Source: Kalmusia sp. IMI 367209
Lineage: Eukaryota; Ascomycota; Dothideomycetes; Pleosporales; Didymosphaeriaceae
DNA length: 64,000 nucleotides
Direction of reading: 5' to 3'
Assembly (NCBI GenBank): GCA_027946365.1
Contig: JAPEUQ010000009.1
Span: 1,860,001-1,924,000, forward strand
Below the pieces are notes generated by a model, which was not told the DNA's origin, searched no databases, and saw only the letters and a list, made by a program, of their open reading frames with translations. Shown here piece after piece: positions 36,435-47,211 of the stretch (positions are counted from its first letter, which is position 1; each line of letters starts with the position of its first letter). Made by a program: the position numbers and the translations under genes.

Positions 36435-36465
36435 TGGAGATGGAGGTGGAGATGGAGATGGATCT
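36435..36465. repeat. GGAGAT purine-rich minisatellite
   Basis: Imperfect tandem of ggagat/ggaggt units, preceded by a short catgg duplication. Intergenic simple repeat. Confidence 0.7.
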
Positions 36466-37412
36466 CCCGACCCATTTTCTGCCAGCCCGCTTTGCTCCAC
36501 CGTCAAGGAGCTTCCTCGCTGCCAGCCCGCCCGCCCGCGTGTAAAGGAAAACGCGAAGAAACGATAGTGGGCCCGCACCGATTTCTAGCGCGCTGTCTGC
36601 CCGCGGCGTCGGGGAGCGCGAGCGTGGTAGAGTTTTTGCAGCGCGTGCGCTGTGGTACGAGGGCATCGCTTGTCAACGTGAAACGGAGGCGTCATTTGGA
36701 TCCAGGTTAGCGGGGTGGTAGGTTTGCGTAGACAGGCGGGACGGCGAAGCCTGAGGGCGACGACGGTGATTGAATTCTCCGTTGCGAACGCGTGGGTGTT
36801 TCGTGGTGGGTAACTCTTACGGGGCATTTCATGATAAGCGGAAGGCGGGTCGAAGGGATGGGTGAACGCGAGAGCACGTGGTTGAGGGCCGATTAGACTG
36901 CGCAAGCCGTGCCAAGGGAGGCGGCCAGTCGCGGTATTCACATTTTCTAGATTTGTAGAATCGGCCCCAGATATCGAATGGAAGCACGCCCTCCTCTTTT
37001 GAATACAATGTTGCCAGTCAGATTACTTCTGCGAGCTCTGGTGCGGCTCTTGCATCGTGCAAAGCGTGGTGGGGTGAGCTCGACTTCCCCACAGTTTGAC
37101 CAAGGCGGTACAAGGTGTTCGAGCAACCAAGTAGTCGATGCATCTTCTCCGCAGTTCAGTCCTCTCCGTCAAACCGGTCGACAATGACTATGGGCATGAG
37201 AACGAGCGCCTGCACCGTCCACGGACATGTTGGTTCGTCGGTTGTGTCTTACCGGCCCCGCATTCGCAATTGCCGGCGAGCGGAATCTCTTCCACACTGT
37301 ATACATATATCCTACATCCACCTATACTGTCCTCTGAATAACGTGTCCGAAATCCACCTCTTCCATCTTCTCAAGATCTCCAAATTCCTAGACATCTCAC
37401 ATCCCAGCGATA

Positions 37413-39691
37413 ATGGCATCACCAGACACTCTAATTCCCCGGAAGCTCTGGGAACACCCCAACCCGAAGTCCACAGACATGTACAAATTTATGCAGACCG
37501 CCAACCAAAACCATAACCTTAATATGAGTACGTATCGTGAATTATATGACTGGAGCGTCGGGCCCAACCGCACGCAGTTCTGGGATGAAATGTGGCGCGC
37601 CGCAGGCTTGATATACTCCGGCAACTACACGCAGGTCGTCGACACCACAGCGCCTATGGATACCATACCGCAGTGGTTCCGTGGCACCTATCTCAACTTC
37701 GCAGAGAATATCCTGTACTCTGCCGATCCTGCCGATCCCTCCAGGACCACCACCGTCAACAAAGAGGACGGGAAGATCGCCGTGACTGAGGTAAGAGAGG
37801 GCAACACGGAAGTCAGGCACATGAGCTGGGGCGAGGTCAGGCGGAAGGTCGGCGTGCTAAGCAATGCGCTGAGGAAGAGCGGGGTGCGCAAGGGAGACCG
37901 CGTCGCCGTGGTGGCGAGCACGAGCTTCGATACATTTATTTGCTTCATGGCGGTTGTGAGTCTGGGCGCCTTGTTCTCGAGCAGCAGTACGGATATGGGC
38001 ACCAAAGGCATTCTGGAGAGACTGCTGCAAATTAGGCCGAAGTGGGTCTTTGTGGACGATTGGGCCGTGTATAATGGGAAGATGACGGACTTGAGACCGA
38101 AAATTGGAGAAATCGTCAATGGTGTGAAGGGGTTGGATGAGTTTGAGGGTGTGGTTGTGCAGCCGAGGTTTCCGGGAAGACCGGCAGATGTGGACGGGAT
38201 ACCAAAGACGATGACACTGAATGAGTTTGTGGGGAGGGCGGATGGGATTGAGAAGTTGGTATTTGAGAGGGTAGCGTTTAGGGATCCGATTTTGGTGGTC
38301 TATTCAAGTGGGACTACGGGAATGCCCAAGTGTATCGTGCACAGCGTCGGAGGGGTGCTGATAAGTATGGTCAAGGAAGAGAGGTTACACAAAGAGATGA
38401 GGCAGGACAGTGTGGTAATGTCATCACTTCCTAGGAATTCAAGATGAAGATGCTAACATCAACAGATGCTGCAATACACGACAGTAAGGCGCTTAATGCC
38501 AAAAAGCCGCGCACACAATTGCTGACGGAAATAGACGGGTTGGATAATGTACCTTGTGAGCATCCAATCGCTCCTCTCAGGCAGCCGCTCCATATTCTAC
38601 GACGGCTCCCCCTTCACCCCCTCTCCCCAAGCATTCCTCTCAGTCCTCGAAACCCAGCGCGTCACCGACTTCGGCACCTCTCCACGCTTTCTTCACGAAC
38701 TCCAAAAACAATCCCTAGTCCCTCGCAAACTCTTCGACCTGTCCGCTCTCCGCTCCGTCTGTACAACCGGCATGGTCCTCTCCGATGCGCTCTTTGAATG
38801 GTTCTACGACGTAGCATTTCCCAAGGAAGTTCATCTAAGGAACATCAGCGGCGGCACGGATCTGGCAGGCTGCTTCGGGATCATGAATCCTCTTGAGCCC
38901 GTCTACGTCGGCGGCTGCCAGGGCCCAACGCTGGGTACGAAAATGGAAGTCTACGATTCGCTCATCGAGTCTGGGCCGGGAAAACCGGTGCCCCACGGTG
39001 AGCCTGGAGAGCTTGTTGCCACGGCCTCGTTCCCTAATCAACCCGTTTTCTTTTGGGGCGATGAGACGGGCGAGAAATATCATGCTGCGTACTACGCGCG
39101 ATTCCCGCATGTGTGGACGCATGGTGATTTCATCCAGTACCATCGTATTACAGGGCAAGTATTGTTTCTTGGAAGGGCGGATGGTGTGCTGAACCCGAGC
39201 GGAGTGCGATTCGGCTCGAGTGATATTTACTCGGTCATCGAGACTCATTTCCCGGAGGTGGTGGATAGCGTGTGTGTGGGGCAGAGGCGGCCGCAAGATA
39301 GCGATGAAAGTGTTGTGCTGTTTCTCAAGATGAAGGATGGAGAGAGCTTTACGGATGCGCTGGTGGAAAAAATAAAGTGGAAGATTGGGGAGGAGAGGAG
39401 TAAGAGACATATTCCTAGGTATGTGTTTCAGACGTGGGATATACCGGTAAGTCGATTTTGTTTATATTCGTGGGGTGAGTGGACCCTTGGGCTGATGGAT
39501 TGTAGGCTACGGTGAATGGCAAGAAAGTTGAGTTGCCAATCAAGCAGATCGTGAGTGGGAAGACGATCAAGCCGAGTGGAACGCTGGCGAATCCGCAGAG
39601 CTTGCATTTCTATTATCAGTTTGCGAAGGTGGAGGATGTGCTGAAACAATCAAAGAAGGAGAAAGAGGGTAAAGTTAAGAGTAAATTGTAA
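37413..39691 (+). CDS. acetoacetyl-CoA synthetase
   Basis: ATP-dependent ligase of the acyl-CoA synthetase (ANL) superfamily; makes acetoacetyl-CoA from acetoacetate in the cytosol, feeding sterol and fatty-acid synthesis or ketone-body and leucine breakdown. Four exons: 37413-38414, 38466-38483, 38535-39446, 39506-39691; 705 aa. The second exon is only 18 nt (MLQYTT), between two 51-bp introns; the join restores MLQYTTTGWIMYLV, the conserved family segment. N-terminal LWEHPNPKSTDMYKFMQ and WSVGPNRTQFWDEMW are AACS hallmarks. AMP-binding loop YSSGTTGMPK lies near residue 297, ISGGTDLAGCF in the middle, GRADGVLNPSGVRFGSSDIY at the hinge, and the catalytic lysine region VNGKKVELPIKQI in the last exon. 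Complete and intact. Confidence 0.93.
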
Positions 39692-40122
39692 AGCGTGTAC
39701 AAACTATCTATCAAGATACAATATAGTAGATACAGAGGCTCTCTTATTAGATTAATAGAGGAAACTCAACATCTTGGCTGCGCAGAATCTGCTCCCGATC
39801 TAGTTCGCTGCTCTTCTCATCTGCAAGGCCCTTCGTTGGAAGAACTTTGAGCGTAACTGGCGTAGTTGGCGCAATCCTCGTGTTTGATTATATCATTGTC
39901 ATACTACCTCGGGGCATTCTTCTTTAGACATACTAGCTTATAGTACAACATGATATCAAAGGGAGCGCTAGCGATGTCCTCACAGCTTGTGATTGACAGG
40001 CTTACCCTAGTAGGCAACAACTCAGCCCCCACGGGCCTTGCTCTCAGCCGCACACCCAGGACGTAGCGTCTTCCCACTCCACACATATTTGACTTCGTGG
40101 AATAGAAGACACAGTTGCAGCG
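39692..40122. other. intergenic region
   Basis: About 430 bp, AT-rich just after the synthetase stop (probable 3' end signals). Nothing else seen. Confidence 0.4.
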
Positions 40123-41761
40123 ATGTTTAGCTTACCACATTTTCCAGAAATCCGTAAAAAGAGAGCCTTCGATGACACAAAAGGTGATATCGTCCAATTA
40201 CATGAGATCGGCAATGGCGTCACCAGGCGTACCGCGATCACGGAGGACATTGTGCGTAATTATATCACACAAAATTTTTCGAGCAAGGGGGAGCCTACTC
40301 ATGCACATACTTCTGATTCTCTGAAGCTATTGTTCGTATTTTGCGTTGATCTGAGATCTGCAGGAACTGACTTCTGTGCACAGCCTTTCCGCACGGCAAA
40401 GCGACATAGAGAAACATCTGACCCCAATACCGATGTCAAAGGCTTTATTCGAAAAAATTGCACCATATGCACGAATTCCTTCTGATTATATTGACGTCCT
40501 TTCGCGGCCTATCGCAATGCATATTTTCGCGAAACCGCAAATCCCTGGCTCTGCCTCCGTATCCTCCAAATTTCCGGCGGCCAAAGAACACCTGAGTATG
40601 GGCTTCTTTCTCAAATATGCTACTATACTTACGGAACCAGGTTTCATAATCCGCTCAGCCGCGAAAGGGATCAATGGTCTCTGCTTTGGTGCCTCTTTCA
40701 CATACCATTTCCCTACTCGCCACATGTACGCCTTCGTACACTACTACGAAAGCCCTCCCTACGTCGACATGCAATTGGCTACAGAGAATGAGGCTTTCCG
40801 CGAAACACCCTTCCTGATGCCTTTGTTCCTGCTGCAAGTTGATATGGAGCAGCGATACCAATTTACTACTTCGGCCCACAGCACGCTTTTCGCTCTCGAA
40901 GTCCAGGCCGGCATCAGGGATAGTCAGAAAAACCAATCTTTCATCGATTTCAGCGCTCTGTCGAAGAATATCAGCTTTTTCATTGGAAACCTGGCGCTTG
41001 TGACGTGGGCGTGTAAGACGATGAGGCGGCAGTTGGAGTTCATGGGCGAGGTTGCACAAAAGTATCATGAGCAGGCTTTGGCGAACGGTGTGGAAATTGA
41101 GGAAGCAGATCGGGTGAGGCTGCTACTTGAAAACAATCTGAAGGAGTTGGTATGTTTGAATGTTAGTATTGAGGAGCAGACGGAGTGTTTGTCTCAGCGT
41201 GCTCAAGCTCTGATACAGACTGTAAGTTACCATCAATGTCTATGGATGAGTGATAATTGACGCAAATGTATAGGTGTATAGCGGTATCGCCCAACGCGAT
41301 GCAGCGCTCTCTCAAAACGCAGCTATGGCTGCTGCGAGAGACAGCACGATCATGCGCATCATCGCAGCCATTACTATGCTCTTCCTCCCAGCGACAACTG
41401 TAGCGGTAAGCTCCCTAGCCTTTCTTAGAACTTTGATCAGCTCTTATAATGTTGCTAGACGTTTTTCAGCACTTCGTTCTTCAACTTCCAAGTCGGTCGT
41501 CATGACCAAGTGTATTCTTGGTGGCTATGGCTCTACTGGGTCGTTACTGTGCTCCTCACAGTAGCTATCATGACGGCTACAATACTATGGTGGCGAAAGA
41601 AAGAAAGTGAAATGAGTACACGGCTTAGCAGCCCTACTGTTTCCAAACAGGTTGGAGTATCACTGGAGGGAACGCAACGGTTCACGTCACTTATTGCGGA
41701 TTCCACTCTGCAAATGACTCCTATTGTTCGGGTTTCTGGAAGTTTTGCTTGTGACTGTTGA
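40123..41761 (+). CDS. CorA-like membrane protein
   Basis: Fungal CorA-like Mg2+-transporter-family protein, probably 473 aa from four exons: 40123-40251, 40364-41221, 41274-41405, 41459-41761. The last two introns (52 and 53 bp) are secure; the first (40252-40363, 112 bp) is a best guess that keeps phase and joins AITEDI to ELTSVHSL. A soluble N-terminal domain (about 45-350, with FTYHFPTRHMYAFVHYYESP) leads into a long helix (RRQLEFMGEVAQKYHEQALA, EEQTECLSQRAQALIQTVYS) and two membrane helices: IIAAITMLFLPATTVATFFS and WLWLYWVVTVLLTVAIMTAT. The FLPATxVATFFS segment is the fungal CorA-like signature. I do not see the classical GMN loop, so transport is uncertain. Confidence 0.75.
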
Positions 41762-42766
41762 CTTTACTATGGAGCGTTCAACGCTTAAAAGTCGCGTGGG
41801 ATTTGCGTTCGAAGCTGTGAACGAACATGTCGCGTATGCTAGCTGGAGCGAATCACGGGGCGTCGGTAGATTATAGGTCTTCATCTTGTTCATCGCAAGA
41901 AGTAGCTGCTTCATGGCTGGTGTTGTCTAGGCCATGGCAAAATATAGGCCCTCAGGGGCTGGTGGAATTGCATTTATCGGTTGCGTGTATCTAGATCACT
42001 AGCTCACACTGTTTAGGCTGTCTTCAGGAAGTTGTAGGTTGCGACGACGAACATTTCTTAGAATGCTGCTGACCTGATGCCTCTTAAAAGCGAACGACGG
42101 TCTATAAAAATGGTGGAGTAAGCTCTCCAAGCTACGTCCATACGTTGCGCATAGCAGAATGCTGGTCGTTACAAATGCCTATATAAGATCTTGACAGTAC
42201 TTGGTGGAGGAGGTCTCTATTTACGCTGCGCATATATCTATTCAGCTCATCGGTGTTGCGTGGAAGTACAATCATATTGGTATGAGAAATAAGCAAGTCC
42301 GCCAATAAGATCTACCCCAGATATTGAAGACAAGTTACAGGTACCGCAGGATCTTGCGGGCCGATAATGGTGAACATGGACCACTCAATGCTATACAGAG
42401 CAACCGTGTCATGCTAAAGATGATGGTAGTAACAACCAACAGCAGTCGTCTCATTAAAGGGTGTCACAAACTGGAAGAAGGCCACCCGACCAAGGAAATA
42501 TTGGAATTTCATCTTAAAATGCATGTAAACAGGTGTGAAGACTAAATTTCGCACTCTTATCTCGGTCGGCTATCGCAAAGTCCGAAGTTGCAGCTCCCAC
42601 CATCCATCACTCGTGAATCTCTGGATGGTTGTTGCAGAAGGGAACAAGCTCAGATGCCAGCATTCCCTGTGGCGGGTCACGGAAACTCCTTGTCACATTC
42701 ATTTCGGCATTGGCCACTACATTTCCTCTTGTCAGCCAAGACTCTGATTTCTTAAACATCCCTAGT
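41762..42766. other. AT-rich intergenic region
   Basis: About 1 kb with no supported gene. Short plus-strand frames overlap the antisense of the cysteine-rich gene's 3' side. Confidence 0.4.
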
Positions 42767-43158
42767 CTAACCATGTTTACAATTTACTGGGCAGTGGCAG
42801 TCCGAAAACGTCCTCTTGCCCTTATCCTCATTCAACCATGTATGGCAACAACCCCAGAACACACTGAGTCGGTTTGAAATCGAATTTGCGGGGCAGTCAT
42901 AGTCGGAAGCGAAGTGCCAGGTGTCTTGCTTGAAGGGGTCGCCTAGCTTTCCCTTGAAGTTCCCTCCAGCACTTTGGCAGCAGAACCTGTTGATGTCAGT
43001 GAAAAATCGCGCATACGGAGATACTGAAGATCAACGAACTCGGTGATAGGAGGCAGACAGCCATTGATGTCGTCGGGCTCATCTGCAAAGTGGCACCGAC
43101 AGGCAGAGATGGTGAAGATGAAGAAGCAGAGGAGATTGAGCCCAGAAATTAAGTTCAT
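42767..43158 (-). CDS. small cysteine-rich secreted protein (candidate effector)
   Basis: Found by splicing: exon 1 43158-43040, intron 42987-43039 (gttcgt, cactgac, caacag; 53 bp, phase 2), exon 2 42986-42767; 112 aa. Exon 1 gives a signal peptide (MNLISGLNLLCFFIFTISA) and CRCHFADEPDD; exon 2 begins FCCQSAGGNF and holds SVFWGCCHTW and DCHCPVNCKHG. After the signal peptide there are ten or eleven cysteines in about 92 residues, including CxC, CC, CC and CxC pairs. No membrane anchor follows. The even spread of cysteines, kept in frame right up to the stop, argues for a real gene. No family recognised; size and composition are those of fungal secreted effectors or antimicrobial proteins, but no activity can be inferred. 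It lies in AT-rich DNA between a CorA-like gene and a large membrane protein. Confidence 0.65.
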
Positions 43159-43714
43159 TCTGGATGTGAGAGGAGTTGTAGGTAAGGCTGAGCTAATGAT
43201 ATAAGATTGGGATAAAGAGGCGGTGATAGAGCTGCTGTTTGTACTAATAGTAGAGTACGTCACAGGGTAAAGAGGTGTAATGTACAAAAGGAAAGAGCGA
43301 ACCGTGCGTCACACATCACACATTGATCGCTGATACATCATTAGGTAGCTTGATACGTATCTGCTGCTGAAATTTATATCTGTCTACAAACAGCCAAATA
43401 TTGCCCAACATTAATCATGAGCTTGATATCATAGTTAATAAGTGACTTAGTGCAAATCCAGCTTGGTCTTCATCATGACTTGTGTGCACAGTAGCTATAG
43501 CACACCAACTCTGTCACGAAGTAAGAACGGTATTATCATACTTCCATTGGATATTCTATAAGTCTCATGATTGCAATGGAGCTGATTATAATCGGCTACA
43601 TCCTTATGACTCCCAAATCGATCAAGAGATATCACCTCAATCGAGTACCCCTGATATTCTACGTGCCACTCATACTCCGATGATCCTAGAGTTATCTTCC
43701 AAACGAAAATAACA
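43159..43714. other. AT-rich intergenic region
   Basis: About 550 bp between the start of the cysteine-rich gene and the 3' end of the large membrane protein gene. The part next to 43159 is the promoter of the former, with a TATA-like ttatat around 43200 on the minus strand. Confidence 0.4.
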
Positions 43715-46700
43715 TCAATGCTGATGATGCAAATGCTGATGTTCCGCTAGCCTACCTAGTACGTACAGCCATAGAGTCAAACCGAAGGCGATGCCACCCA
43801 TAGCTTCATCTGTCACGCCATTGAATGGCACAGATACATGGAGATTTGAGTTGGCAGTGCTACTTGAATCAAATAGAGCGTTCAACTCGGAGGGACTAGA
43901 GGAATGCGAACCGCCAGTTGAACCTGCAGGGCCAGTCGATTCAGCATCATAGCTAGCCAAACCCGTTGTTACAGCTGAATTTGTCGGGATCGTTGCATCA
44001 GACTCAATAAGTACGTCAGATCTATAAGTCCAATGAAACGCATCAGTCCAGGGACACGTATTGGTGGTGTTAATAGTCAACGTCGAGTTGTCTGTCGTGG
44101 TGATTGCCTCGTTCAGGATCAACTTTGCCAGCAATAGGACGTAGATGATTAGTCCGACTATACTTGAACAGAAACAGATTCTAAATGGACGTTTCGAGTA
44201 CTTCTGTTCCTTTTCGTTACGCTCTGGGCCAGTAGTGTGATGCGGTCGCTCAGCGTGACCAGCGTCCGCATTCATCAGCTTCGTGCTTTTCTTGTTGTCT
44301 TTTCGAATAATAGCACTAGAAGAAGTATCGACCTTACTAGTGTTCATATCGACCGATTCCGTGCTCTCAGTAATCACGATGTCGATGTATGGGCCGTCAT
44401 TGGCGGGACAGTGTAGGATGAGTGGATTTCCGGTGTCAACTTCATGCACTTCCGTAGTTGTTTGAAGGGGAGATGAATATTCCGATGGTTCCTCTACTAT
44501 TGTGTCATTGAAATTGACAGCAGATTCAGTAGATTTAATATCGACTATTCCGCGAATGTCTGCGGGCATCTTAGGAATATTAGCAGTGTCTGTGCCCTGT
44601 GTGCTGATATCGTCATCGGATGGCTCGATATTGTCACTCGTCAATGAGGTATGTCTCGCAGCAGGTTGCACGGGAGATACAGTATCGGCTCCTTCGTGAG
44701 CGTCTTTGAGCAGCTTGAGAGAACCAGCATTTTCACCGCCTGATGCATCGGAATCAATTTGATAAGGCTCGGCCTTGCTGAAATGACATAGCCTGAGATC
44801 GTTATCTTGCAATATCTCAACAAGATCAAGTGCTCCAGCACCCTTAGGATCTAGGACCTGATTATTCTTCTGGTCCGATACTTTATCATCCACCTCGGCT
44901 GGTTCGCTAGCATTTCTGTATTGGGGCATTACGACGACGGTCGATTCTAGGACTTGGGGGCATATATCATTATTCAAGACATATGGGCCCTTGCCTAGGT
45001 GTAGCAGGAGCGTAACTAATTGTGGGTCGTCTGAGGTTGGTACACCGCTGGAATCGATCAATGCGAATGAACAACTTGGCACAGATGAAAGCCATTTGTT
45101 CATTTCAGACTTAAGCTTCATCTCTAGTGACGGAAAATTGATCGTTGCGGACTTGTTTGGAAAGCAATCGTCTAGTTGAAGCTCGGAATTGGTGTCAACC
45201 TTTGGAGGCGAGATGTCACAAAGCTGGGGCATTTCTTCAATCACCTCTTCGTGGTCAAGCTTGCAACGCTTGCATACTTGATCAGTGATAGACTCAGTGT
45301 CCCACTTTACTTGGTTAGAGCTCTTCATGTTGAGCTTGCGCTGCACGCGAGTTAGTTTATTCAAGCTTGATATTTTCTGCACTTCCTCTAGGCTGCCGTC
45401 AGACTTTTCGCCTGCTGTCTGAGATTCAAGAATGCCGGAGGATCTGGGTTCATCTGCATCGGCAGTAAATTGGTTGGGTGTTTCATCATGGCTCAAGTCT
45501 TCATCAACTGACTCATTTGCTAACTCTCCAGTCTCTGATCGGGTAGGGACGTTGGGTGATGACACATCGCCCTCACTTAAATCGTCCAAAAAGGCGACTG
45601 TCTCACTAAATGAATGAACAAAGGAAGCAGAAATAAGTGTATGCTCCAATGATTCATGAATTGGAGGTGTATTCACAGCCACAGACTTAGCTGAACTTTC
45701 GTACAAAGGCTGCATAGTTTTGGTTGAGTGTTCATGGAGCATAAGTGCATCTGGAAGGTCATTGAGATGTTTCCCTAAGGTCTCCGAAGTAGGTGAGGCT
45801 TGTTGGAATCCAGTGTAGATCCACGAGTCTTCAAATTGACTTGAACCCGGACTGCTATTCTCAGAAGGGGGAGATACTGGCGGTATAGACGGACCCTCAT
45901 CACTGTCGCCAGGAGCTGAGGCTGGGTATCTAATCTGAATTTCGCTAGTAAGCTCGGACATGGAAGAGTCTGAACACATAGACTGAGCCTCGATAAGCGA
46001 AATATCGGTTTCAGGAACGCTCAGCTTGTTGAAGGTAGCACGAGCCTCTTGTGGAGAACCAAGCTCATTCTCTACGAGGTCGTTCTTTGACTTAGAAGTA
46101 GCTAGGTATGTATACCTAGGTAAAGACTCCCTCGAAGCTTTCTCGGAACGGTCAAGAGGGCGTGAGGCATTGAATGAAGATTTGACGGTGACCTTCGAGA
46201 CAAGTGGACCTCGAGCCGGTATCGGTATCTTGGAGACCGGACGAACTGTACGGCGATTCTCCACTTTAACGTCCATCGGCGCGTGGTCAATTCGAGTGGG
46301 TGTTGGGGAAATGGCCAGCTTCTTTTCGCCCATATCTTCATTCGACTTGGAGAAACCGGCAGCACGCTCTAGCTCATCCAAGGATGCCCATTTGATATGT
46401 AAAGTATTAGAGGCCTCACGAGTGCTGACATTGAAAACCTTCTTCCGATCGCGATGCGAGAGGCCCCGCTGTTCATTATCCTTGGTCTGGCTTGACGCAC
46501 TAGTCGCCGGTTCTTTGCCCAATCCAGGAAAATGGAACGCATGTGTCAACCGCGCGCAGGTATGCTGTACGAGCCGATCTCCATCTTCCAATCCTGCAGA
46601 CTCCAATTTCTTTCGAGTGTCCTCCAAAAGAGACCGTAACTCGAGCCTCTCTTCGGTGTTGAGGTCCCTGAGGAAACGGATAGGAATTGGAAGAATAGTA

Positions 46701-46837
46701 TGAATCATACGACCGGTACATTTGAGAAAGTAGCACTGGTAGTACGGGGAGGCCATCAACTCCGGCAGTGTTTGATGCACAGCTGTGGTTGCGACCACCT
46801 CGCTTATCGGTTCGGGCATAGTAGACGTATCGCCCAT
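43715..46837 (-). CDS. large orphan membrane protein, 1040 aa
   Basis: Long single-exon frame. The open frame extends upstream to 46981 without an ATG, so the first ATG (MGDTSTMPEPISEVV) at 46837 is used. I do not recognise the family. Residues about 20-115 look folded (LPELMASPYYQCYFLKCTGR, then LNTEERLELRSLLEDTRKKL, TCARLTHAFHFPGLG). The middle 700 residues are disordered, acidic and Ser/Thr-rich. Near the C-terminus is a strong membrane helix (ICFCSSIVGLIIYVLLLAKL), then a Ser/Thr-rich segment with potential N-glycosylation sites (NDNSTLTINTTN-like), and a second hydrophobic stretch (GGIAFGLTLWLYVLGRLAEH) before a His-rich end. Topology suggests a long cytosolic N-terminus. The mutation-free frame over 3 kb supports a functional gene. 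Confidence 0.7.
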   Translation of the reverse strand: MGDTSTMPEPISEVVATTAVHQTLPELMASPYYQCYFLKCTGRMIHTILPIPIRFLRDLNTEERLELRSLLEDTRKKLESAGLEDGDRLVQHTCARLTHAFHFPGLGKEPATSASSQTKDNEQRGLSHRDRKKVFNVSTREASNTLHIKWASLDELERAAGFSKSNEDMGEKKLAISPTPTRIDHAPMDVKVENRRTVRPVSKIPIPARGPLVSKVTVKSSFNASRPLDRSEKASRESLPRYTYLATSKSKNDLVENELGSPQEARATFNKLSVPETDISLIEAQSMCSDSSMSELTSEIQIRYPASAPGDSDEGPSIPPVSPPSENSSPGSSQFEDSWIYTGFQQASPTSETLGKHLNDLPDALMLHEHSTKTMQPLYESSAKSVAVNTPPIHESLEHTLISASFVHSFSETVAFLDDLSEGDVSSPNVPTRSETGELANESVDEDLSHDETPNQFTADADEPRSSGILESQTAGEKSDGSLEEVQKISSLNKLTRVQRKLNMKSSNQVKWDTESITDQVCKRCKLDHEEVIEEMPQLCDISPPKVDTNSELQLDDCFPNKSATINFPSLEMKLKSEMNKWLSSVPSCSFALIDSSGVPTSDDPQLVTLLLHLGKGPYVLNNDICPQVLESTVVVMPQYRNASEPAEVDDKVSDQKNNQVLDPKGAGALDLVEILQDNDLRLCHFSKAEPYQIDSDASGGENAGSLKLLKDAHEGADTVSPVQPAARHTSLTSDNIEPSDDDISTQGTDTANIPKMPADIRGIVDIKSTESAVNFNDTIVEEPSEYSSPLQTTTEVHEVDTGNPLILHCPANDGPYIDIVITESTESVDMNTSKVDTSSSAIIRKDNKKSTKLMNADAGHAERPHHTTGPERNEKEQKYSKRPFRICFCSSIVGLIIYVLLLAKLILNEAITTTDNSTLTINTTNTCPWTDAFHWTYRSDVLIESDATIPTNSAVTTGLASYDAESTGPAGSTGGSHSSSPSELNALFDSSSTANSNLHVSVPFNGVTDEAMGGIAFGLTLWLYVLGRLAEHQHLHHQH

Positions 46838-47211
46838 GAGGGCGGAAGAGATGGTAGGAGTGGCTATTGTTGATGTGTACTTGGTCGAAGTTGAGGTGTC
46901 TCTTCTGGGGGTTGTGGTGGGAGGAAACGAAGGGCGAAGGGCGAAGGGCTTATATGGAGCGAGCAAGACGCGATGACACAACCAGGCAGCGAACTTCCCA
47001 TTATGTCACCGGCAGTGAAAGCTGATAGCATACGGGCGCTTCTGTTTACACAAGCACATAGGAAAATGCTTAATCAGAGAAGAAGGAATGTTTTGCAGGC
47101 AGTGCATGAAGGTGGACACGCCCCGTGCATTCTCTATTGCTTGCGGAAAATCCGAACTATACTAAATCTTGAACGGAACACCACCACTAGCGCCACAAAG
47201 TATATTAAAAA
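46838..47211. other. intergenic region
   Basis: About 370 bp between two minus-strand genes; promoter of the large membrane protein. Nothing else identified. Confidence 0.4.

Larger units (their letters stand above)
34910..37412. other. intergenic region, 2.5 kb
   Basis: No supported gene. Contains a CCAT tetranucleotide repeat (35471-35490) and a GGAGAT-type purine repeat (about 36435-36465). Small frames on both strands lack domains. The last few hundred bases are the acetoacetyl-CoA synthetase promoter. Confidence 0.4.

Noticed and set aside
46026..46703. 225-codon plus-strand frame
   Set aside because: Antisense shadow of the 1040-aa membrane protein gene, Ser/Arg-rich without a domain.
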